Below, one piece after another: positions 28,456 through 35,490 of a stretch of DNA of 64,000 nt (position 1 is the first letter of the stretch; every line of letters begins with the position of its first letter). Where the stretch lies: positions 1-64,000 of the forward strand of contig NZ_CP132343.1 of assembly GCF_040529065.1 (NCBI RefSeq), given 5' to 3'. The stretch is from Xanthomonas sacchari. GTDB taxonomy: Bacteria; Pseudomonadota; Gammaproteobacteria; Xanthomonadales; Xanthomonadaceae. Made by a program: the position numbers and the translations under genes. The notes below the pieces were generated by a model that was not told where the DNA came from, ran no database searches, and saw only the letters and a list, made by a program, of their open reading frames with translations.

Positions 28456-28983
28456 ATGGGTACTCCTTTCATCGGCGAAATCCGCATGTTCGGCTTCGGC
28501 CGTACGCCCCAGGGCTGGCAGGCGTGCGACGGCTCGCTGCTGCAGATCTCCGAATACGAACCGTTGTATGTGCTGCTCGGCACCGCCTATGGCGGCAATG
28601 GCACCAGCACCTTCGCCGTGCCGGATCTGCGCGGTCGCCTGCCGATCCACCAGGGCCAGGGACCGGGCCTGAGCAACTATCCGCTCGCCCAGCGTGCAGG
28701 CACCGAGACGGTGACATTGACGGAGCTGCAGATGCCGACGCATACACACACCGCCCAGGCCACCACCGCCGCAGCGACCGCGTCGGCGCCGGCCGGGCTG
28801 CTGCCGGGCGCGGTCAACGGCAGCGTGTTCTATGCCAGCGACACCACCGGCGCCACCATGGTCGCGATGTCCCCGCAAAGCACGACGTTTGCCGGCGGCA
28901 ACCAACCGCACGACAACGTCATGCCGACGCTGACGGTGCAGTACTGCATCGCCACCACCGGCATCTTCCCGCAACAGGCCTGA
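28456..28983 (+). CDS. phage tail collar domain protein (MdpB-like), copy 2
   Basis: 175 residues, with the same layout as its neighbours: FIGEIRMFGFGRTPQGWQAC, LGTAYGGNGTSTFAVPDLRG, then an Ala/Thr-rich variable centre (ATTAAATASAPAG), and NVMPTLTVQYCIATTGIFP at the end. The collar core and C-terminal signature are conserved among the three copies while the middle differs, as expected if the middle carries binding specificity. The start at 28456 gives the conserved MxxxFIGEI opening. It lies 68 bp after copy 1. Confidence 0.85.
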   Translation: MGTPFIGEIRMFGFGRTPQGWQACDGSLLQISEYEPLYVLLGTAYGGNGTSTFAVPDLRGRLPIHQGQGPGLSNYPLAQRAGTETVTLTELQMPTHTHTAQATTAAATASAPAGLLPGAVNGSVFYASDTTGATMVAMSPQSTTFAGGNQPHDNVMPTLTVQYCIATTGIFPQQA

Positions 28984-29043
28984 CCCCCTGCGCCGCGCCG
29001 ATCTGGCTGCGGCACGCATCCGCTTCATCGGAGGACTCCGCTC

Positions 29044-29580
29044 ATGACCGAACCCTATATCGGCGAAATCCAGCTGTTCGGCTTCGACTACAACCCGTAC
29101 GGCTGGGCGTTGTGCAACGGCGCCACCCTGCCGGTCACGCAGAACACCGTGCTGTACTCCCTGCTCGGCGTGGCCTACGGCGGCAATGGCACCACCACGT
29201 TCCAACTGCCGAATTTCGCCACGCGCGCCGGTTGCCAGCAGGGCGCGGGGCCTGGCCTGACGCCGCACACGCTGGGCAGCAACTTCGGCTCGGCGTCGGT
29301 GAGCCTGCAGAGCACGCAGATTCCGATGCACCAACATGGCGTCAACGCGTTTTCGCAGCCCGATCCGACCAAGAAGACCGGTATGCCGGTCAGCGGTGCC
29401 GCCCTGTCGTCGCTGAACCTCACCAACGAGCGTCCGTTCCTGGCCGTCGCGCCGAACACGCAGTTCTCCCCGACCATGTTGATGCCCACCGGCATCGGCC
29501 AGGCGCACGAGAACCGGCAGCCGTATCTGGCGGTGAACTTCTGCATCGCGTTGCAGGGCAACTACCCGGTCTTCAATTGA
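29044..29580 (+). CDS. phage tail collar domain protein (MdpB-like), copy 3
   Basis: 178 residues: YIGEIQLFGFDYNPYGWALC, NGATLPVTQNTVLYSLLGVA, YGGNGTTTFQLPNF, and the C-terminal signature ENRQPYLAVNFCIALQGNYP. GGAGGACTCCGCTC precedes the ATG. It lies 60 bp after copy 2 and 10 bp before the acetyltransferase start, so the four genes are very probably one transcript. Confidence 0.85.
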   Translation: MTEPYIGEIQLFGFDYNPYGWALCNGATLPVTQNTVLYSLLGVAYGGNGTTTFQLPNFATRAGCQQGAGPGLTPHTLGSNFGSASVSLQSTQIPMHQHGVNAFSQPDPTKKTGMPVSGAALSSLNLTNERPFLAVAPNTQFSPTMLMPTGIGQAHENRQPYLAVNFCIALQGNYPVFN

Positions 29581-29590
29581 GGCAGGCGTG

Positions 29591-30160
29591 ATGTCGATCG
29601 TCGCCTCGCCCGGCTTTCCGCAACGGGACGCCGGGTGGGCGGCGCCCGCTGCGCTGCAGGCACGCGGCATCGGCCTGCGGCCGGCGCGGTCGGCAGACCT
29701 GGACTGGCTGCGCGATCTGTACGCCAGCACGCGCCGCGCCGAACTGGCCGCGGTGCCGTGGCCGGAACAAACCAAGCGCGCCTTTCTCGATCAGCAGTTC
29801 GCCTTGCAGCATGCGCACTATCTGCAGCACTTTCCCGGCGCGGACTTCCTGATCGTGGAAGACGCGCACGCACGCCTTGGGCGGCTGTATCTGGACCGCA
29901 GCGCGGATCCGCACGTCCTGGTCGATATCAGCCTGCTGCCGGACTGTCGCGGCCAAGGCATCGGCGGCGCGCTGATCGCACAGGCACAGGCGCTCGCGCA
30001 TGCGGATGGGCGCGCACTGACACTGCATGTGCTGCATGCCAATCCCGCAGCGCAGCGGCTTTACGCGCGGCTGGGCTTCGTCGCCGGCGAGGCCGGCCAG
30101 ACCCATCTGGCCATGCGCTGGGATGGCCCCGGCGCACGACCGAACGCGCGCGTCAGTTGA
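29591..30160 (+). CDS. GNAT-family N-acetyltransferase
   Basis: 189 residues. The acetyl-CoA loop CRGQGIGGALIAQAQALA (Q/RxxGxG/A type) and the closing ANPAAQRLYARLGF motif are clear. The N-terminal half (LRPARSADLDWLRDLYASTR) is a normal GNAT start. A GTG at 29588 is a possible alternative start. It is co-transcribed with the tail-collar genes and might modify one of them or their ligand; this is inference from position only. The 3' end overlaps the convergent gene by 8 bp. Confidence 0.88.
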   Translation: MSIVASPGFPQRDAGWAAPAALQARGIGLRPARSADLDWLRDLYASTRRAELAAVPWPEQTKRAFLDQQFALQHAHYLQHFPGADFLIVEDAHARLGRLYLDRSADPHVLVDISLLPDCRGQGIGGALIAQAQALAHADGRALTLHVLHANPAAQRLYARLGFVAGEAGQTHLAMRWDGPGARPNARVS

Positions 30161-30440
30161 ACACCGCCTGATACAGGAAGCCGTCGCGTTCGCGCGCCAC
30201 CGGCACAAGGAAGATCCCGATCTCGCCCAGGCGTGGATGACGCATCTGGTAGGTCTGCTGCGGAAACAGGAACGACGAGCCGTTGCGGAACAGCAGCGAG
30301 AACGGCGCACGCCGTGCCGCGGGCGGCGTCGGCAGCGGCCGCGCCTCGACCAGCACGAACGCGACCTCACCTTCGTTCAACTGCGCCGAGAACGTCTCGT
30401 TCACGCTTCCGGCGAAGTGTTCCAAGCTCAACAACTCCAT
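30153..30440 (-). CDS. small DUF6916-like protein convergent with the tail-collar operon
   Basis: 95 residues (MELLSLEHFAGSVNETFSAQ...ending GFLYQAVFN). It resembles the small DUF6916-type proteins found near tail-collar genes. That identification is from memory of the pattern and is tentative. There is no signal peptide. The fold appears beta-rich with a PQQTYQMRHPRLGEIGIFLV core. ATG 30440 is chosen because upstream in-frame sequence is Arg-rich noise. It overlaps the GNAT stop by 8 bp in a tail-to-tail arrangement. The conserved neighbourhood suggests a role with the collar proteins. Confidence 0.65.
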   Translation of the reverse strand: MELLSLEHFAGSVNETFSAQLNEGEVAFVLVEARPLPTPPAARRAPFSLLFRNGSSFLFPQQTYQMRHPRLGEIGIFLVPVARERDGFLYQAVFN

Positions 30441-30670
30441 CCTTGACTCCAGGTGTGGTTCGGCACGGGCGCCCTGCCGGCATCGTCGCGTGCCGTGACG
30501 ACGCGCACAAGCGCTGTGCCGGCATTTGTCCACACCCGACGTGCGGCGGCGGCGCACCCAGCGCGCCACCGGGCCGAACACCGACGCGGCGGCATGACAC
30601 GCTGTTGCATGAACAGGGCGAAGCGGGCGCGCACACCGGCCCGCGCGGTGCCACAATACTGCACGGGCCA

Positions 30671-30692
30671 GTTCGGTTAAGTTCAGCCGAAC
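30671..30692. promoter_or_regulatory. inverted repeat in the mla promoter region
   Basis: GTTCGG and CCGAAC (perfect 6-bp arms, 10-bp spacer TTAAGTTCAG) lie ~38 bp before mlaF, next to AT-rich sequence (TATGTTGTATTTTCG) that could hold a -10. No regulator is assigned. The rest of the 290-bp gap shows nothing else. Confidence 0.35.
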
Positions 30693-30729
30693 GGATCGAT
30701 CCTATGTTGTATTTTCGTTAAAGGCCGCA

Positions 30730-31521
30730 ATGGCGTCTTCCGAATCCAATCTGGTGCAGTTGTCGGGCGTGCGCATTGACCGCGGCGGCCGCGCGATCCT
30801 GCGCGACGTCTCGCTGAGCGTGCCGCGCGGCAGCATCACCGCCGTGCTCGGGCCATCCGGCAGTGGCAAGTCCACGCTGCTGGCCGCCCTGACCGGCGAA
30901 CTGGTGCCCGCCGCGGGCACGCTGGAAGTGTTCGGCAAGCCGCTGCCGCGCGGCAGCCGCGCGCTGCGCGAGACGCGCAAGAGCATCGGCGTGCTGCTGC
31001 AGGGCAACGGCCTGCTCACCGACCTGAGCGTGGCCGAGAACGTGGCGCTGCCGTTGCGCGCCCACACCCGCCTGCCCGAGCCGGTGCTGCAGCGGTTGGT
31101 GGCGCTGAAGCTTCACGCGGTGGGCCTGCTGGCCGCCGCCGATGCCTGGCCGCGCGAGTTGTCCGGCGGCATGGCGCGGCGCGTGGCGCTGGCGCGGGCG
31201 CTGGCCCTGGATCCGCCGCTGATGATCTACGACGAACCGCTGACCGGCCTGGATCCGATCGCCTCCGGCGTGATCATGAGCCTGATCCAGCGCCTCAACC
31301 ACACCCTGGGCCTGACCAGCATCATCGTCAGCCACCACGTCCACGAGACCCTGCCGATCTGCGACCAGGCCGTGGCCATCGCCAACGGCGGCGTGGTCTT
31401 CGCCGGCACCCCGCAGGAATTGCAGGCCAGCACCGATCCGTTGCTGCAGCAGTTCCTGCACGGCCGTCCCGATGGCCCGATCCCGTTCGATGCGCCGCAG
31501 CGCGCGCGGAGCGCCGCCTGA
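30730..31521 (+). CDS. mlaF: phospholipid ABC transporter ATPase MlaF
   Basis: A 263-residue cytoplasmic ATPase of the Mla pathway, which moves phospholipid between the outer and inner membranes to keep outer-membrane asymmetry. Walker A GPSGSGKST is at 41-49, the signature is LSGGMARR, Walker B is LMIYDEPLTGLD, and the H-loop is IIVSHHV. Its stop overlaps the mlaE start (TGATG). It heads a six-gene operon. Confidence 0.95.
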   Translation: MASSESNLVQLSGVRIDRGGRAILRDVSLSVPRGSITAVLGPSGSGKSTLLAALTGELVPAAGTLEVFGKPLPRGSRALRETRKSIGVLLQGNGLLTDLSVAENVALPLRAHTRLPEPVLQRLVALKLHAVGLLAAADAWPRELSGGMARRVALARALALDPPLMIYDEPLTGLDPIASGVIMSLIQRLNHTLGLTSIIVSHHVHETLPICDQAVAIANGGVVFAGTPQELQASTDPLLQQFLHGRPDGPIPFDAPQRARSAA

Positions 31522-32270
31522 TGGCCATCGTTGCCCCGATCCGTTCCCTGGGCCGCGCCGGGCTGTTCTTCCTGACCGTGCTGCGCGGCTCGCTGCCGAC
31601 CCGGGACCTGCTGGCCGAGCTGATCCGCGAGATCTACAAGGTCGGCGCGCGCTCGCTGCCGATCATCGCCGTGGGCGGCGCCTTCGTCGGCCTGGTGTTG
31701 ACGCTGCAGGGCTACCGCACGCTGCAGACCTACGGCGCCTCCGATGCGCTGTCGACCCTGCTCGGGCTGTCGCTGTACCGCGAGCTGGCGCCGGTGCTGA
31801 CCGCGCTGCTGTTCATCGGCCGCGCCGGCAGCTCCATCGCCGCCGAACTGGGCCTGATGCGCGCCACCGACCAGATCAAGGCGCTGGAGCTGATGGCGAT
31901 CGACCCGGTGGCCAAGGCGGTGGCGCCGCGCTTCTGGGCGGCGGTGCTGACCGTGCCGCTGCTGACCGGCATCTTCTGCTCGCTGGCGATCAGCGCCAGC
32001 TATTTCGAGGCCGTGGGCGCGCTCGGCCTGGACCGCGGCACGTTCTGGTCGGCGCTGTCGAGCAGCGTGGATTTCTGGGACGACTTCGGCGTGGCGATGC
32101 TGAAGTCGGCGGTGTTCGGCGGCACGGCGGCGCTGGTCGCGGCCTATGTCGGCTTCCATGCCGAGCCGACCATCGAGGGCACCTCGGTAGCCACCACCCG
32201 CGCCGTGGTCAATGCCTCGCTGCTGGTGCTGATGTTCAATTTCGTCATGTCGGCGCTGCTGTTCCGCTGA
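31521..32270 (+). CDS. mlaE: phospholipid ABC transporter permease MlaE
   Basis: 249 residues, a MlaE/YrbE-type permease with about five to six hydrophobic segments. The conserved LRGSLPTRDLLAELIREIYK start and the central GLVLTLQGYRTLQTYGASDA, LFIGRAGSSIAAELGLMRAT blocks are present. It forms the inner-membrane core with MlaF, MlaD and MlaB. It is translationally coupled to mlaF. 103 bp separate it from mlaD. Confidence 0.95.
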   Translation: MAIVAPIRSLGRAGLFFLTVLRGSLPTRDLLAELIREIYKVGARSLPIIAVGGAFVGLVLTLQGYRTLQTYGASDALSTLLGLSLYRELAPVLTALLFIGRAGSSIAAELGLMRATDQIKALELMAIDPVAKAVAPRFWAAVLTVPLLTGIFCSLAISASYFEAVGALGLDRGTFWSALSSSVDFWDDFGVAMLKSAVFGGTAALVAAYVGFHAEPTIEGTSVATTRAVVNASLLVLMFNFVMSALLFR

Positions 32271-32373
32271 GCGGCGCCAACGCGGGGCCGGCCGACGACG
32301 GCAGGTCCCGCGGCAACATCCCGGTCGCGGCACTGGCGCCGCGGCCACGCTGAATCAACAAGGTAGACACGTT

Positions 32374-32901
32374 ATGGCTCTCCGTGGTCCCCGTCTCGAG
32401 TTCGCCGTCGGCGCCTTCCTGCTGCTGGGCCTGGCCTCGCTGCTGGTGCTGGCGCTGGCTTCCACCAACCGCCAGTGGGGCTTCGGCGGCCACCGCTACG
32501 ACCTGGTCGCGCGCTTCTCGCAGATCGGCCAGCTGCGTGCGCAGGCGCCGGTGAAGATCGGCGGCGTCATCATCGGCCAGGTCGCCAAGATCGACCTGGA
32601 CCCGACCAAGTTCGACTCGGTGGTGACCCTGTCCATCGACGACAAGTACAAGGACCTGCCGGCCGACACCTCGGCGGCGATCCTGACCAGCGGCCTGCTC
32701 GGCGAGAGCTATGTCGGCCTGCAGCCCGGCGGCGACCCCGACACGCTCAAGCCCGGCCAGGAAATCGCCTTCACCCAGCCGGCGGTGGACCTGATCCAGC
32801 TGGTCGGCAAGTACATGTTCGGCGGCGGCGACAAGAACGCAACACCCGCTGCCGCACCCTCGGCCGACCCCACCACGCCCGCAACGGAACCCAAGCCATG
32901 A
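32374..32901 (+). CDS. mlaD: MCE-domain lipid-binding protein MlaD
   Basis: 175 residues. One N-terminal membrane helix (~9-29) anchors a single periplasmic MCE domain (~38-120; YDLVARFSQIGQLRAQAPVK, IGGVIIGQVAKIDLDP, GLLGESYVGLQPGG). It ends in a short Pro/Thr-rich tail. MlaD forms a hexameric ring that receives lipid from MlaC. Its stop overlaps the mlaC start as ATGA. Confidence 0.95.
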   Translation: MALRGPRLEFAVGAFLLLGLASLLVLALASTNRQWGFGGHRYDLVARFSQIGQLRAQAPVKIGGVIIGQVAKIDLDPTKFDSVVTLSIDDKYKDLPADTSAAILTSGLLGESYVGLQPGGDPDTLKPGQEIAFTQPAVDLIQLVGKYMFGGGDKNATPAAAPSADPTTPATEPKP

Positions 32902-33566
32902 CGATCAAACTGCTTTCCGCCGCTCTCGCCGCCGCGCTGGCCGTGGCCGCGCCCTCCGCCGCCCTGGCCCAGGCCGCCGCGCCGGCCGCCGCCGCCACCC
33001 AGGCCGGTTCGGCCAGCAAGGTGGTGCTGGAGAACAGCACGCGCATCCTGACCACGCTGGAACAGCGCCGCAGCGAGTTCAAGAGCAACCCGACCGCACT
33101 GCGCCAGTTCATCGACAGCGAGATGAACAAGTCCTTCGACCGCGACTACGCCGCCCGCCTGGTGTTGGGCGTGCACGGCCGCGGCGCCTCCGATGCCGAC
33201 GTCAAGCTTTTCGGCGACGCGATGGCCGACAACCTGATGCAGCGCTACGGCACCTCGCTGCTGACCTTCGAAGGCAAGCCGCAGGTGCGGGTGAAGTCGG
33301 AAACCCCGCTGCCGGGCGGCCGCGGCGTCAAGGTCTCCACCGAGCTGCTGCGCAGCGGCGGCGACCCGGTGCCGGTGGACTACCTGCTGCGCAACACCGG
33401 CGCGGGCTGGAAGATCTTCGACGTGATGGTCGAGGGCGTGTCCTACGTGCAGACCTTCCGCAACCAGTTCGACACCCCGCTGCGCAACAAGTCGATCGCC
33501 GAGGTCGCGGCCGAGCTGCGCAACGGCACGCTGCAGGCGGCGCCGGCGGGCAACAGTGGCGAGTGA
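32898..33566 (+). CDS. mlaC: periplasmic phospholipid shuttle MlaC
   Basis: 222 residues with a signal peptide (~1-24, ending ALAQA), so a soluble periplasmic carrier between MlaA and MlaD. The MlaC fold is recognisable from FIDSEMNKSFDRDYAARLVL and the C-terminal WKIFDVMVEGVSYVQTFRNQ. Both junctions overlap the neighbouring genes (ATGA with mlaD; 11 bp with mlaB). Confidence 0.94.
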   Translation: MTIKLLSAALAAALAVAAPSAALAQAAAPAAAATQAGSASKVVLENSTRILTTLEQRRSEFKSNPTALRQFIDSEMNKSFDRDYAARLVLGVHGRGASDADVKLFGDAMADNLMQRYGTSLLTFEGKPQVRVKSETPLPGGRGVKVSTELLRSGGDPVPVDYLLRNTGAGWKIFDVMVEGVSYVQTFRNQFDTPLRNKSIAEVAAELRNGTLQAAPAGNSGE

Positions 33567-33873
33567 TGCGCCGCAGCTGCGCCGCGACGGCGACACGCTC
33601 GCCCTGAGCGGCGTGCTCGACCGTGCCGCGGCCACCGCGCTGTGGCCGGCGGCGCTGCGCGCGCTGCCGGGCGCACGCGCGCTGGACCTGCGGGCGGTGT
33701 CGCGGGTGGACAGCGCCGGCCTGGCGCTGCTCGCCGAACTTGCCGCGCGCCTGCGCGCCCAGGGCCAGGCCGAGGTCGCCATCCACGGCGCCCCGGCCGG
33801 CCTGACCGACCTGAGCGCCGCCTACCGGCTGGCCTCGACCCTGGATTTCCACTCTCCCCCTGCGGCGAGCTGA
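33556..33873 (+). CDS. mlaB: STAS-domain protein MlaB
   Basis: 105 residues, a STAS domain that binds MlaF and activates the transporter. The phosphorylatable-type loop DLRAVSRVDSAGLALLAELA is present, with Ser in the DSAG turn. The start is a GTG 11 bp inside mlaC, and no better start exists without losing the first strand. The overlap implies translational coupling. Confidence 0.9.
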   Translation: MASDAPQLRRDGDTLALSGVLDRAAATALWPAALRALPGARALDLRAVSRVDSAGLALLAELAARLRAQGQAEVAIHGAPAGLTDLSAAYRLASTLDFHSPPAAS

Positions 33874-33876
33874 CAC

Positions 33877-34959
33877 ATGAACGTGCTGCGCATCCTCACT
33901 TCCCTTACCCTGGCCGCCGCCCTGGGCGCCTGCGCCGGCGCGCCCAAGCGCACGCCGCCCCCGCCTCCGCCGCCCGTGGCGCAGTCGGCACCGGCCGCCA
34001 GCGACAGCGTCGCGCCCACCGATGCGAATGCCATGGCGGCCACCGCCGACGGCACGAGCGGCATGGACGCCAGCGCCCAGGCAGCATCGAGTGCGCCAGC
34101 GGTGACGGCGCCGGCAAGCGCGACGGGCACTGCGTCGGCCAACGGCACGCCGACCTCGGCCGAGGACGACTACGCCGCGCTGTACGGCAGCGACCCGTAC
34201 AACCCGGTCGCCGATCCGACGCTGCCCGCGGGCGTGCCCGCACCGCAGAGCTACGACCCGTGGGAGAAGTTCAACCGCAAGGTGCATGCCTTCAACAACG
34301 TGGTCGATCGCGGCGTGGCGCGACCGCTGGCGCGGGCCTACGTCAACGTGGTGCCGCGGCCGGTGCGGTTGGGCGTGACCAACTTCTTCGACAACCTCAG
34401 TTCGCCGCTGACGATGGTCAACCAGTTGCTGCAGGGTCGGCCGCTGCAGGCGGGGCAGACGCTGAGCCGGTTCCTGATCAACAGCACGCTGGGCATCGGC
34501 GGCATCTTCGACCCGGCCACCGACGCCAACCTGCCGCGCCGCAGCGAGGACTTCGGTCAGACCCTGGGCGTGTGGGGCTGGCGCCGTTCGCGCTACCTGG
34601 AACTGCCGCTGTTCGGTCCGCGCACGGTACGCGATGCGTTCGGCCTGGTCGGCGACGCGCCGCTGTCGCCACTGCAGCAGATCGAGGAGGACCGGGTGCG
34701 CATCGGCCTGCAGGGCCTGCAGTTGGTCGACACGCGGGCGCAGTTGCTGTCGCTGGACAGCATGCGCGACCAGGCGCCGGACGAGTACCAGCTGACCCGC
34801 GATGCGTGGCTGCAGCGCCGCAACTATCAGATCGAGAGCGACATGCGCGGGCACAAGCGGCAGGACGACGATCTGCCGGCCTATCTGCGCGAAGAAGAGA
34901 CCAATCCGACGGTGCCGGTGGATGCGATGCCGGTCCCGGAGTGGCGCGGCGGTCGCTAG
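33877..34959 (+). CDS. mlaA: outer-membrane lipoprotein MlaA (VacJ), with long low-complexity N-terminus
   Basis: 360 residues. The lipobox LGAC places the lipidated Cys near 18. The MlaA domain begins at YDPWEKFNRKVHAFNNVVDR and continues through VRLGVTNFFDNLSSPLTMVN and RFLINSTLGIGGIFDPATD. MlaA removes misplaced phospholipid from the outer leaflet with a porin. This protein is about 110 residues longer than E. coli MlaA. ~100 residues of Pro/Ala/Thr/Ser-rich sequence separate the lipid anchor from the domain, and there is also a charged C-terminal tail. It sits in the mla operon rather than at a separate locus. Confidence 0.94.
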   Translation: MNVLRILTSLTLAAALGACAGAPKRTPPPPPPPVAQSAPAASDSVAPTDANAMAATADGTSGMDASAQAASSAPAVTAPASATGTASANGTPTSAEDDYAALYGSDPYNPVADPTLPAGVPAPQSYDPWEKFNRKVHAFNNVVDRGVARPLARAYVNVVPRPVRLGVTNFFDNLSSPLTMVNQLLQGRPLQAGQTLSRFLINSTLGIGGIFDPATDANLPRRSEDFGQTLGVWGWRRSRYLELPLFGPRTVRDAFGLVGDAPLSPLQQIEEDRVRIGLQGLQLVDTRAQLLSLDSMRDQAPDEYQLTRDAWLQRRNYQIESDMRGHKRQDDDLPAYLREEETNPTVPVDAMPVPEWRGGR

Positions 34960-34986
34960 TCCGGCGCACGACGCACCGACGAAAAG

Positions 34987-35008
34987 CCCGGCTTCGGCCG
35001 GGTTTTTT
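34987..35008 (+). terminator. UUCG-tetraloop terminator of the mla operon
   Basis: CCCGGC-TTCG-GCCGGG followed by TTTTTT, 28 bp after the mlaA stop: a textbook intrinsic terminator with the stable UUCG loop. Confidence 0.95.
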
Positions 35009-35149
35009 GTGTCTGAGGATTTTGCTGGTGTCGTCTGTGGGTGCCGCACGATGTGCGGGAATGAGTGCACGGTTTGCAGTACGTGATCCAGTGTAGTGGC
35101 GAACTACAGGGTGCAGCCGGCTTTGCTGTTGCTCCTGCGGTTGCTGTTG

Positions 35150-35395
35150 CTATTGATTTACCGGGGTCCCCTCGGCGCGGCAGCCACGGCGGGGAAAAAC
35201 CCGAAGGGCGGCGTACATGGATGTACGCCGTTCGCGGCAGGGGCAGGATGCCCCTTCCGCGAATCCCCGTTGTGGCTGCGAACCTGGAGCGCGCAGCGCG
35301 GAAGGCGCGCTGCGGGGTGTGCTTTCTTTTGGTTACTTTTCTTTGCACAAGCAAAGAAAAGTGACTCGCCGCAAGGCGAAAGCTTTGCTCTTGCA
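35150..35395 (+). repeat. ~250-bp dispersed element, left copy
   Basis: This element contains GGCGGCGTACATGGATGTAC, GGCAGGGGCAGGATGCCCCT and CTTTCTTTTGGTTACTTTTC, and ends in AAGCAAAGAAAAGTGACTCG. A diverged copy in the opposite orientation lies at 36800-37050. Its own internal dyads (GTACATggATGTAC, GGGGCAggATGCCCC, TTCTTTG...CAAAGAA) suggest a mobile, non-coding, MITE- or REP-like unit. The remainder of 35009-35149 shows only TTGCTGTTGC-like simple sequence. Confidence 0.8.
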
Positions 35396-35424
35396 CTTGC
35401 TGCCACGGTGGCGGCCGCTGAATC

Positions 35425-35490
35425 GTAGGAGCGGCTTCAAGCCGCGACAGACAGAACGGACTCTCGCTGTCGCGGCTGAAGCCGCTCCTT
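35425..35490. repeat. REP inverted pair next to the IS110-family element
   Basis: GTAGGAGCGGCTTCAAGCCG and its partner TCGCGGCTGAAGCCGCTCCT face each other. The right arm ends CCGCTCCTT instead of the usual CCGCTCCTAC, so the last bases were changed at the point where the transposon-associated sequence begins. Confidence 0.85.

Noticed and set aside
27836-29580. Prophage or tailocin fragment
   Set aside because: There is only a set of tail-collar proteins, with no sheath, baseplate, capsid, terminase, integrase or lysis genes. The neighbours are an autotransporter and the mla operon.
35065-35428. Small Arg/Lys-rich ORFs in the 250-bp element
   Set aside because: They occur on both strands and in several frames of a diverged repeat and lack ribosome-binding sites. 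The element is better read as non-coding.
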